A DNA stretch of 48,565 nucleotides from positions 1-48,565 of the forward strand of contig SUWS01000015.1 of NCBI GenBank assembly GCA_015061365.1, given 5' to 3'. The first letter of the stretch is position 1, and the number at the start of each line of letters is the position of its first letter. Of this stretch, positions 7,586 to 13,470 are shown one piece after another. The translations under genes were made by a program, and so were the position numbers. The stretch is from Lentimicrobiaceae bacterium (GTDB lineage: Bacteria > Bacteroidota > Bacteroidia > Bacteroidales > F082). The notes beneath the pieces were generated by a model that saw nothing but the letters and a program-made list of their open reading frames with translations, made no database searches and was not told the DNA's origin.

Positions 7586-8686
7586 ATGAAAAACAATGTA
7601 TTAATATCAACGATTCTTTCCCTGCTGATAGTTTTTTACGGATCGAACAGCTTAGCTCAAAACAATAACCTTAAAATTGCGGAACATCCAGATGCCGCCA
7701 TGAATTCACCTAAATATGAAGGACTTCTCAATTCCCACTGGACACAAGATTATCCATATAACCAGCTATGCCCAAAAGATCCTATAAATAACAATTCATA
7801 TAGTTATGCAGGATGTCCAGCCGTCGCAATGGGACAGATTATAAATTACTTACGCACGACACAAGAAACTCGTTTCACAGATGATGACGACTATGCACAT
7901 CAATATGCAGGTCGTAATTATAATATTGACGACGACTATAAAACAATAGGATTCCCGTCATTCTCGCAGCTGAACATGATGTTAGATTCCGTTGATGCAG
8001 CTTTTCTGCGAGGCGAAGAACTTACCGACTTACAAGCAGCTGCTGTTATTTTTGCCTGCGGCACAGCATGTACACAAGTCTATACATCTGAAGGTTCCGG
8101 AACTTTCTATGTAGATCAGGCATTTGAAGCATACCAAAGATTCGGTTTTACCGACTGCGTGCTATTTCGTGAACCAGATTCTGTCATGTATGCTACACTA
8201 ATATCTAATCTAAAAGACGGTTATCCGGCACACCTTGCTGTTGAAAATCCGGAAGGAACAGTAGGACATAATGTTGTTGTTGATGGATATCGCGGGGAAG
8301 ACGGCAAGTTCCATATCAACTTTGGTTACGGAGGTACTTTGGACGATTGGTATGACATTCCAGATCCTAACTTTTATTACGGAATGACCAAGATGGAAGG
8401 AATTATACTTAATATTATTCCAACAATTTTCCCTTCTGACGTTAATGAATTATCAGACCAACAGTCATTAGAAATTTATCCTAATCCGGTTTCTGATGTT
8501 ATTAATATCAAAAATCTTTCTTGTGAACAAACTGAATATTCCATTTACAATGTTATGGGACAAGAGGTAACCTCAGGTTTCTCACAAGGAACTATTTCCG
8601 TTGCAGGATTAAAAGAAGGGCTTTACTTAGTGCAAATTAAAGATGGCGTATTTTTTAGAACGACAAAATTCATTGTAAGAAGATAA
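7586..8686 (+). CDS. Secreted C10 (streptopain-like) cysteine protease with T9SS sorting domain
   Basis: A 366-residue secreted cysteine protease. The signal peptide is MKNNVLISTILSLLIVFYG followed by SNSLAQ. Catalytic Cys77 is in YAGCPAVAMGQIINYL and catalytic His228 in VGHNVVVDGY, followed by FHINFGYGG, the streptopain-type glycine-rich segment. The C-terminal ~75 residues are a type A T9SS domain (LEIYPNPVSDVINI, IYNVMGQEV, GLYLVQIKDG, KFIVRR). Only about 50 residues separate the signal peptide from the catalytic Cys, so the inhibitory propeptide of streptopain and many Bacteroidales C10 enzymes is absent or reduced. The ATG at 7586 is chosen because upstream in-frame starts lie before the promoter. 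Likely exported to the surface to degrade host or microbial proteins. Confidence 0.88.
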   Translation: MKNNVLISTILSLLIVFYGSNSLAQNNNLKIAEHPDAAMNSPKYEGLLNSHWTQDYPYNQLCPKDPINNNSYSYAGCPAVAMGQIINYLRTTQETRFTDDDDYAHQYAGRNYNIDDDYKTIGFPSFSQLNMMLDSVDAAFLRGEELTDLQAAAVIFACGTACTQVYTSEGSGTFYVDQAFEAYQRFGFTDCVLFREPDSVMYATLISNLKDGYPAHLAVENPEGTVGHNVVVDGYRGEDGKFHINFGYGGTLDDWYDIPDPNFYYGMTKMEGIILNIIPTIFPSDVNELSDQQSLEIYPNPVSDVINIKNLSCEQTEYSIYNVMGQEVTSGFSQGTISVAGLKEGLYLVQIKDGVFFRTTKFIVRR

Positions 8687-8692
8687 TACAAC

Positions 8693-8736
8693 AAAAAAAG
8701 AGCGTACAAGTGAATTTTACTCATACGCTCTCTTTG
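8693..8736. terminator. Bidirectional intrinsic terminator
   Basis: AGAGCGTA at 8699-8706 pairs with TACGCTCT at 8724-8731; a short inner stem extends it. Seven A residues on the left give a U-tract for leftward transcription, and CTTTGATTTT on the right gives a weaker one for rightward transcription. It separates the convergent protease and DUF2795-like genes. Confidence 0.8.
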
Positions 8737-8776
8737 ATTTTCAATGGTTTAAAAGGTTATAAACCATTATTTTTTC

Positions 8777-8998
8777 TTAATATTCATCTTCGTGGAAGAA
8801 GAAGTCGTCTTTTGTTGGATAGTCTGGCCAAATATCTTCTATTCTTTCATATATCTCGCCTTCGTCTTCTATCTCTGTAAGATTTTCTATGACTTCCTGT
8901 TGCAAACCTACTCTTGTCGCCCATTCCAACAATTCGTCTTTTGTTGCTGGCCATGGTGCGTCTTCCATCTTTGATGCTAATTCTAATGTCCAATACAT
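8777..8998 (-). CDS. Small conserved acidic protein (DUF2795-like)
   Basis: A 73-residue cytoplasmic protein beginning MYWTLELASKMEDAPWPATK and ending WPDYPTKDDFFFHEDEY. The pattern matches the small conserved protein of unknown function (DUF2795 type) present as a single copy in many Bacteroidota. It is strongly acidic and has no signal peptide or membrane segment. It has its own promoter at 9025-9054 and a terminator downstream, so it is probably transcribed alone. No function is proposed. Confidence 0.85.
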   Translation of the reverse strand: MYWTLELASKMEDAPWPATKDELLEWATRVGLQQEVIENLTEIEDEGEIYERIEDIWPDYPTKDDFFFHEDEY

Positions 8999-9024
8999 AT
9001 CTTTATGGTTTTAAAATTCGGGCG

Positions 9025-9054
9025 CAAAATTACTATTTATCTACAAAATGTCAA
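9025..9054 (-). promoter_or_regulatory. Promoter of the DUF2795-like gene
   Basis: Leftward TAATTTTG at 9025-9032 matches TANNTTTG, and TTG at 9052-9054 lies 19 nt upstream. The box lies 26 nt before the start codon. Confidence 0.7.
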
Positions 9055-9083
9055 GTGTTTTTTTGTAAAAAAAATATTATTTT

Positions 9084-9650
9084 TTATTTCTTTGGTTTCC
9101 AAGGCTTTTCGTCGACACCCGCATTTTTCATAAAAAGTCGGGAAAGTGTAAAAAAATAGTCTGAGAGTCTGTTGACAAATCTTCTCAAAACGTCGTCAAC
9201 CTCATATTCTCTGCCCATTTCCACAAGTCGACGTTCCGCCCTACGACATACTGTTCTGCACACATGCGACCTCGACGCCAAGATATTGCCTCCTGGTATG
9301 ATTAGAGTCTTCATCGGCTCCAATTGCGCATTAATAGCGTCAATTTCCGATTCCAAGAACAAAACATCATCGTCTGTCAGCTGAGGAATATATTTGACTA
9401 TTGGCTGCTGGCTATTGGCTGCTGGCTCTAACGCGAGACAAGATTCAAGTATCAAAAGACAATTCTGTATTCTGTCCATTACTTCAATATGATGTTGTTC
9501 AACGCCTTCAGAATCGCTCAACACCGCGATGAACGCACTCAGCTCGTCAAAAGTACCGTACGCTTCCAAACGAACATCATCTTTATTTACACGTGTTCCG
9601 CCTATCAGTGATGTCGTGCCTTTATCTCCTGTTTTTGTATATATTTTCAT
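9084..9650 (-). CDS. pduO: Cob(I)alamin adenosyltransferase, PduO type
   Basis: A 188-residue enzyme that transfers adenosyl from ATP to cob(I)alamin to make adenosylcobalamin. The ATP-binding N-terminus is MKIYTKTGDKGTTSLIGG. The signature LIIPGGNILASRSHVCRTVC and RRFVNRLSDYFFTLSRL follow. The start at 9650 gives the canonical MKIYTKTGD beginning; longer reading-frame extensions run into repeat sequence. Between the second and third helices an insertion, EPAANSQQPIV, is encoded by four tandem heptamers (9398-9425), the same kind of repeat that fills the intergenic regions. The insertion lies in a probable loop and keeps the frame, so the enzyme is probably active. A B12-dependent mutase is implied elsewhere in the genome. 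Confidence 0.93.
   Translation of the reverse strand: MKIYTKTGDKGTTSLIGGTRVNKDDVRLEAYGTFDELSAFIAVLSDSEGVEQHHIEVMDRIQNCLLILESCLALEPAANSQQPIVKYIPQLTDDDVLFLESEIDAINAQLEPMKTLIIPGGNILASRSHVCRTVCRRAERRLVEMGREYEVDDVLRRFVNRLSDYFFTLSRLFMKNAGVDEKPWKPKK
9398..9425. repeat. Heptamer array inside the adenosyltransferase gene
   Basis: CTATTGG, CTGCTGG, CTATTGG, CTGCTGG: four 7-nt units forming two exact 14-nt repeats inside a coding region. They encode the AANSQQPI segment. Confidence 0.9.
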
Positions 9651-9653
9651 TTT

Positions 9654-9776
9654 TAGTCTATTGTTTAAAGTTAATAGTTTATAGTAGTTTTTAAAGTTAA
9701 GAGTTTTAAGTTTATTACAGTTCAACAATCTTTATTCAAAATTCCAAAGTTCTAAAGTTCCAAAGTTCTAAAATTT
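9654..9776. repeat. Degenerate 7-nt and 8-nt repeat arrays
   Basis: Bases 9654-9688 read as 7-nt units (TAGTCTA, TTGTTTA, AAGTTAA, TAGTTTA, TAGTAGT). Bases ~9743-9776 switch to 8-nt units alternating CCAAAGTT and CTAAAGTT. The 8-nt block covers the stop codon of the methyltransferase remnant at 9768. Confidence 0.75.
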
Positions 9777-10118
9777 TAATATAAAGTGTTGTACCTCTTT
9801 TCTTTTCATTTTAAAAAGAAGTCCGAAACGATAGCAGTCGATACTTAATGTTATCTCATCGTCATTTACCATCTCGTTCCATTCTCTTTCATTGCTTTTT
9901 GAACGATGAATATCATATTTTATAATACATTCATCATCTTCAAGAAAAACATCTTTCTTTGATAACAAAAAAGAATTCAATTTATTGTTCAACTCATCTC
10001 TCCAATTTTCATGAGTCATATTATCCAATACTTCTTCATAAAAATTAAAGACGAAAGGAGAATGTAACCTGAATTTTCCTTGCGCCTTTAATCTATATTT
10101 TAAATAAGATGTTAGCAT
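9768..10118 (-). pseudogene. Internally deleted SAM-dependent methyltransferase remnant
   Basis: The open frame encodes 116 residues. The N-terminus (YLKYRLKAQGKFRLHSPFVF followed by NFYEEVL) matches the beginning of a Bacteroidota class I methyltransferase that I remember as about 240 residues. The C-terminus (DIHRSKSNEREWNEM, TLSIDCYRFGLLF, VQHFILKF) matches the end of the same family, which usually reads DDIHWSKGM...TIDLFxxGI. The SAM-binding core between them, including the glycine-rich motif, is missing, and about 35 unrelated-looking residues remain. So the gene looks like an in-frame deletion product. It cannot be a working methyltransferase by itself. Both ends touch repeat arrays: heptamers start at the ATG and octamers cover the stop. 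Confidence 0.65.
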
Positions 10119-10186
10119 TGAACTTTGAACTTTGAGCCTTGAGCTTTGAACTTTGAACTTTGGTTCAAAAGCCTTAGTTCAAAGTT
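10118..10186. repeat. Heptamer array plus shared GGTTC...CAAAGTT element
   Basis: Six 7-nt units of TTGAACT type run from 10118 to 10159, starting at the ATG of the methyltransferase remnant. They are followed at 10162-10186 by a 25-bp element ending AAAGCCTTAGTTCAAAGTT, repeated with one mismatch at 20189-20213. The outer parts are complementary and can form a hairpin (GAACTTTG with CAAAGTTC). Confidence 0.85.
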
Positions 10187-10192
10187 CTTATC

Positions 10193-10432
10193 TCATTTCA
10201 CGTTTTCCACCGACTTAATCTCCGGAAGAATGCTTTTTATGGTTTTTTCTATTCCGTTTTTCAACGTCCTTGAGCTATGAGGGCAATTACCGCAAGCTCC
10301 TGTAAGTTCCACCAGAACAACCATATCATCGGTAAGGTCTACAAATTCCACCCCACCTCCGTCAGCTGCGAGATAAGGTTTAATCTGAAGAAGAATGTTC
10401 TTTATCTTTTGAATTAATTCCTGTTTTTCCAT
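10193..10432 (-). CDS. NifU C-terminal-domain Fe-S cluster carrier (Nfu)
   Basis: A 79-residue single Nfu domain. It begins QELIQKIKNILLQIKPYLAA and has the metal-binding motif GACGNCPHS with Cys47 and Cys50. The family binds a 4Fe-4S cluster between two monomers and delivers it to target enzymes. It lies downstream of an Mrp/NBP35-type ATPase, another Fe-S carrier, and probably shares its transcript across an 87-bp repeat-filled gap. Nothing is missing compared with stand-alone Nfu proteins. Confidence 0.93.
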   Translation of the reverse strand: MEKQELIQKIKNILLQIKPYLAADGGGVEFVDLTDDMVVLVELTGACGNCPHSSRTLKNGIEKTIKSILPEIKSVENVK

Positions 10433-10442
10433 TATTTATTTA

Positions 10443-10513
10443 GCTTTGAGCTGTGAGCAATGAGCAGTGGGCAAGAACACACAAATGCTCATTTCCCGCA
10501 GCTCATAACTCAT
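10443..10513. repeat. Inverted heptamer arrays (GAGC type) between mrp and nfu
   Basis: The left arm reads GCTTTGA, GCTGTGA, GCAATGA, GCAGTGG. The right arm (from ~10486) reads as its approximate complement, with CTCAT and CTCATA words. The two arms can form a long imperfect hairpin inside the operon. The same design recurs at 27246, 29475, 37782 and 48208. Confidence 0.8.
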
Positions 10514-10519
10514 AGCTTA

Positions 10520-11542
10520 TTAAAACATTTCCACGATTTTCTTTGCCAATTTCTCGAAAGCTGCTGCCACTGGAGAGAATCCGTTGAACGAGAACGGCGT
10601 TCCTTTGTCGTTAGCTTCAGAGATGTTCTCATCGATAGGAATCTGCGCCAACAACGGCATATCCAATTCCTTAGCGAAGTCTTCGCCTGTATTTTTACCG
10701 AAGATATAATATTTTTTCTCAGGCATATCCGATGGAGTGAAATAAGCCATATTTTCTATCAATCCTAAGATCGGCACGTTAACACCTTCATGACGGAACA
10801 TATTCGCTGCGCGGCGCACGTCGGCGAGTGCCACTCTCTGAGGCGTTGTCACAATGACAGAACCCGACAACGTAAAATTCTGAGCGAGACAAAGTTGAAT
10901 GTCGCCTGTTCCTGGAGGCATATCTACTACCAAGAAATCCAATTCGCCCCAATCGGTATCTAATAAAAGTTGACTTAACGCATTAGATGCCATAGGTCCG
11001 CGCCAGATAAGAGGCATTTCTTTATCAACCAAATGACCGATAGAAAGCATCTTAACACCATATTTCTCAATAGGAATCATATATGACTTACCGTCACGGT
11101 CGTAACCAAGCGGACGTGTCTCCTCATTACCGAACAAGACAGGAATTGAAGGTCCGTAAATGTCTGCGTCGAGCAAGCCCACCTTCATACCTTGAAGAGC
11201 AAGACCGATAGCAAGGTTGACAGCTACCGTCGATTTACCAACACCGCCTTTACCCGAAGCGACGGCGATGATATGTTTTACTTTAGATAATGCATTCTCT
11301 TGAGAGGCAGCAACAATATCAATTTCAATATCACCGAAGGCACCTTTTAACATCTGTGTCGCAGTGTCGATAAGAATCTGATTCTTCTCGTCATCGACTT
11401 TCTCAAACAAAAGACGAAAACGAATTAAGTTATCTTTTAATTCAATATCGTCAACCATTTTCAAGTTGATGATATTGTCGCCTTTAGGAAAATAGACCAC
11501 TTCCTTCAAGACTTCAATAAGTTTACCTTTGTCTGGTATCAT
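10520..11542 (-). CDS. Mrp/NBP35-family P-loop ATPase (Fe-S cluster carrier)
   Basis: A 340-residue ATPase of the ApbC/Mrp family. Residues 1-80 form a MIP18/DUF59-like domain. The deviant Walker A motif GKGGVGKS is at 97-104, followed by LLDADIYGPSIPVLFG, MPLIWRGPMASNALSQLL and FLVVDMPPGTGDIQL. The region where E. coli ApbC has a CxxC cluster ligand reads ENMAYFTPSDMPEKKYYIFG, with no cysteine. I believe this is usual for Bacteroidota members, but it means cluster binding must differ. It starts 15 bp after the hydrolase gene ends, and nfu follows downstream, so a Fe-S assembly or repair role fits. Confidence 0.92.
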   Translation of the reverse strand: MIPDKGKLIEVLKEVVYFPKGDNIINLKMVDDIELKDNLIRFRLLFEKVDDEKNQILIDTATQMLKGAFGDIEIDIVAASQENALSKVKHIIAVASGKGGVGKSTVAVNLAIGLALQGMKVGLLDADIYGPSIPVLFGNEETRPLGYDRDGKSYMIPIEKYGVKMLSIGHLVDKEMPLIWRGPMASNALSQLLLDTDWGELDFLVVDMPPGTGDIQLCLAQNFTLSGSVIVTTPQRVALADVRRAANMFRHEGVNVPILGLIENMAYFTPSDMPEKKYYIFGKNTGEDFAKELDMPLLAQIPIDENISEANDKGTPFSFNGFSPVAAAFEKLAKKIVEMF

Positions 11543-11557
11543 ATCTGTATATACTTT

Positions 11558-12340
11558 TTATTTATTACAAAAAAAATCTTCCGTTGCTTTATTAAAACCT
11601 TCCGGATCATCAACATGAATCCAGTGACCTGATTCAGGTAATGTCACCATTTCATAATTCGGAAAATGATGTCTCATGACTTCATAATCTTTGTCGATGA
11701 TATAATCCGATTGACCGCCTCTTACGAATAATGTCGGTCCGTCGTAATGATATTTTTCGTCAAAGCCTTTTCCTATCTCAGCTATATTTTTAGCGATGCC
11801 ATCTAAATAAGGTTTCCATCTGTAACCGTTCTCATGGCTATATGAAAGATTCTTCAACAAGAAAAGGAGAAGGCGTCTTTCATAATTCTCCTTAGCCAAT
11901 TCCGCTTCGACATCAGAGCGATGTTCAACTTTAGAGAGGTCTATTCTCGACATAGCGGAAATAAAACCTACATGTTCCATAGGATGATCGAAAGCTCGCG
12001 GACTTATATCTAAGATTTCCAATTTCTCAACCATATCGGGATAATCGAAAGCAAGACGCATCGCAATCTTACCTCCCATGCTATGACCCAAGAGATAACA
12101 ACTTTTTATGTTTTCCTCGTCAATCATCTGCTTTATGTCACCCGCAAGAACATCATAATTGAAAACGTCAGAATGAGGCGACTGTCCATGATTTCTTACA
12201 TCAGGAACCAAAACATAATATCCAAGTTCTGCGAAACGCTTTCCAAAAAAATCCCAGTTCTCAGAGACACCCAACAAACCGAAAATGACTACAATAGGCT
12301 TGTTCTTTGGATCTCCGTACTTTCTGTAAAATAATCGCAT
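11558..12340 (-). CDS. Alpha/beta-hydrolase (YbfF-like esterase)
   Basis: A 260-residue cytoplasmic alpha/beta hydrolase. The nucleophile elbow is LLGHSMGGK with Ser87. A downstream FVRGGQSDYI segment supplies the acid, and ESGHWIHVDDPEGF supplies the catalytic His. PDVRNHGQSPHS is the conserved loop of this family. The usual HG oxyanion sequence is IFGLLGVSENW here, so the His is replaced by Phe. The substrate cannot be predicted. It is the first gene of a leftward unit with mrp and nfu and shares a divergent promoter region with dtd. Confidence 0.88.
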   Translation of the reverse strand: MRLFYRKYGDPKNKPIVVIFGLLGVSENWDFFGKRFAELGYYVLVPDVRNHGQSPHSDVFNYDVLAGDIKQMIDEENIKSCYLLGHSMGGKIAMRLAFDYPDMVEKLEILDISPRAFDHPMEHVGFISAMSRIDLSKVEHRSDVEAELAKENYERRLLLFLLKNLSYSHENGYRWKPYLDGIAKNIAEIGKGFDEKYHYDGPTLFVRGGQSDYIIDKDYEVMRHHFPNYEMVTLPESGHWIHVDDPEGFNKATEDFFCNK

Positions 12341-12350
12341 AGTTAAATTA

Positions 12351-12399
12351 GTTTACAATTTACAATGAACAATGTACCGTTAATAGTTAATAGTTACAT
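12351..12399. repeat. Heptamer array upstream of the hydrolase gene
   Basis: Seven 7-nt units: GTTTACA, ATTTACA, ATGAACA, ATGTACC, GTTAATA, GTTAATA, GTTACAT. They lie in the 5' leader between the promoter box (12421-12428) and the start codon at 12340, so they would be transcribed. Confidence 0.85.
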
Positions 12400-12420
12400 C
12401 ATAAATTTAAAATATTCGGG

Positions 12421-12428
12421 CAAAGATA
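12421..12428 (-). promoter_or_regulatory. -7 promoter box of the hydrolase-mrp-nfu unit
   Basis: Leftward TATCTTTG, an exact TANNTTTG match. It implies a ~75-nt leader that contains the heptamer array. Confidence 0.6.
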
Positions 12429-12481
12429 ACATTTTTTTTAAAATAATCAGAACGTTTTCCTCATTAAGAAGGTTTAAATCT

Positions 12482-12489
12482 TATCTTTG
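12482..12489 (+). promoter_or_regulatory. -7 promoter box of dtd
   Basis: TATCTTTG, an exact TANNTTTG match, 49 nt before the dtd ATG and divergent from the hydrolase promoter. Confidence 0.6.
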
Positions 12490-12506
12490 CAATATAAACA
12501 CCAACC

Positions 12507-12527
12507 GTTGACTGTTGACTGTTGACT
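12507..12527. repeat. Heptamer array, three perfect GTTGACT units
   Basis: Three exact GTTGACT units in the 5' leader of dtd, 11 bp before the start codon. Confidence 0.9.
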
Positions 12528-12538
12528 AAATTTAAAAT

Positions 12539-12991
12539 ATGAGAATCGTAATACAAAGAGTCTCCGAAGCATCGGTGAGTGTTGCCGGAGAAGTTATTTC
12601 AAAAATTGAAGAAGGAATGTTGATTTTGTTAGGAATTGAAGACGCCGACACCGAGGAAGACGTGGAATGGCTTTGCAATAAACTGACGAAACTGCGTATC
12701 TTCTCCGATGAGAACGACGCCATGAATCTCGACATCAACCAAATTGAAGGTTCATTCTTGGTGGTAAGTCAGTTTACGCTTCATGCCATGACGAAAAAAG
12801 GCAACCGCCCGAGTTTCATAAAAGCCGCTCGTCCCGAAAAAGCTATTCCTCTTTACGAGACATTCCTAAAACGACTTTCCTTCATCTCAGGCCGTCCCGT
12901 TCAATGCGGAGAATTCGGTGCCATGATGGAAGTGGCTCTCGTCAATGACGGTCCGGTAACGATAATTATGGACACGAAAAACAAGGAATGA
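12539..12991 (+). CDS. dtd: D-aminoacyl-tRNA deacylase
   Basis: A 150-residue enzyme that removes D-amino acids (and glycine mischarged on tRNA-Ala) from tRNA. The N-terminus [19 protein letters not shown] is typical. The active-site motif SQFTLHA and the C-terminal NDGPVTI motif, whose Gly-Pro enforces chiral rejection, are intact. [18 protein letters not shown] also matches the family. Full length. It has its own promoter and is followed by heptamers and then rbfA, which has a separate promoter. Confidence 0.95.
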   Translation: MRIVIQRVSEASVSVAGEVISKIEEGMLILLGIEDADTEEDVEWLCNKLTKLRIFSDENDAMNLDINQIEGSFLVVSQFTLHAMTKKGNRPSFIKAARPEKAIPLYETFLKRLSFISGRPVQCGEFGAMMEVALVNDGPVTIIMDTKNKE

Positions 12992-13026
12992 AGAATTGAA
13001 AACTGAAAATTGAAAGTTAAAGATTG
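12992..13026. repeat. Heptamer array directly after the dtd stop codon
   Basis: Five 7-nt units: AGAATTG, AAAACTG, AAAATTG, AAAGTTA, AAGATTG. The first base follows the TGA stop immediately. Confidence 0.85.
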
Positions 13027-13063
13027 TAATACATTAAGCTTTAAACCTTAAACAAAAAATTAT

Positions 13064-13071
13064 TACTTTTG
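13064..13071 (+). promoter_or_regulatory. -7 promoter box of rbfA, four bases before the ATG
   Basis: TACTTTTG matches TANNTTTG. Only CAGT separates it from the rbfA ATG, so the transcript would begin at or beside the start codon, giving a leaderless or nearly leaderless mRNA. Confidence 0.5.
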
Positions 13072-13075
13072 CAGT

Positions 13076-13417
13076 ATGGAAACAAAGAGACAACAAAAAA
13101 TATCAAAGCTCCTCATGAAAGAGTTGAGCGAAATTTTTCAAAGAGAAATAAAATCGAGAGGTAACGTGATGATTTCCGTTACTAAAGTAAACGTCACAAC
13201 AGATATGTCGTACGCACGCGTATATCTCAGCATTTTCGGACCTAAACAGGAAGAGAAGAAAAAGGTCGTCGAAGAAGTCAACGGAATGTCGAGAGGAATA
13301 CGTAAGATGTTAGGCGACAGAGTAAGATTCCAACTGAGAATAATCCCCGAACTTCAATTCTTCGAGGACGACTCCTTGGATTATATCGAAAATATCGACC
13401 ATCTGCTGAAGGATTGA
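13076..13417 (+). CDS. rbfA: 30S ribosome-binding factor A
   Basis: A 113-residue single KH-fold protein that helps 16S rRNA 5' end maturation and cold adaptation. The N-terminus METKRQQKISKLLMKELSEI followed by FQREIKSRG aligns with the usual RbfA start, so the ATG at 13076 is right despite the promoter box ending at 13071. VTKVNVTTDMSYARVYLSIFG and the C-terminal VRFQLRIIPELQFFEDDSLD are characteristic. The stop codon is followed without a gap by three heptamers. The downstream permease starts 48 bp later and is probably co-transcribed. Confidence 0.94.
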   Translation: METKRQQKISKLLMKELSEIFQREIKSRGNVMISVTKVNVTTDMSYARVYLSIFGPKQEEKKKVVEEVNGMSRGIRKMLGDRVRFQLRIIPELQFFEDDSLDYIENIDHLLKD

Positions 13418-13470
13418 TGGCTAATGACTAATGGCTAAAGGATTTTGCTAATTGTTAATTGTTAATTGAG
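13418..13470. repeat. Two heptamer arrays filling the rbfA-permease gap
   Basis: TGGCTAA, TGACTAA, TGGCTAA occupy 13418-13438, directly after the rbfA stop. AATTGTT, AATTGTT, AATTGAG occupy 13450-13470. The third unit of the second array contains the TTG start codon of the permease at 13466. Confidence 0.9.
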
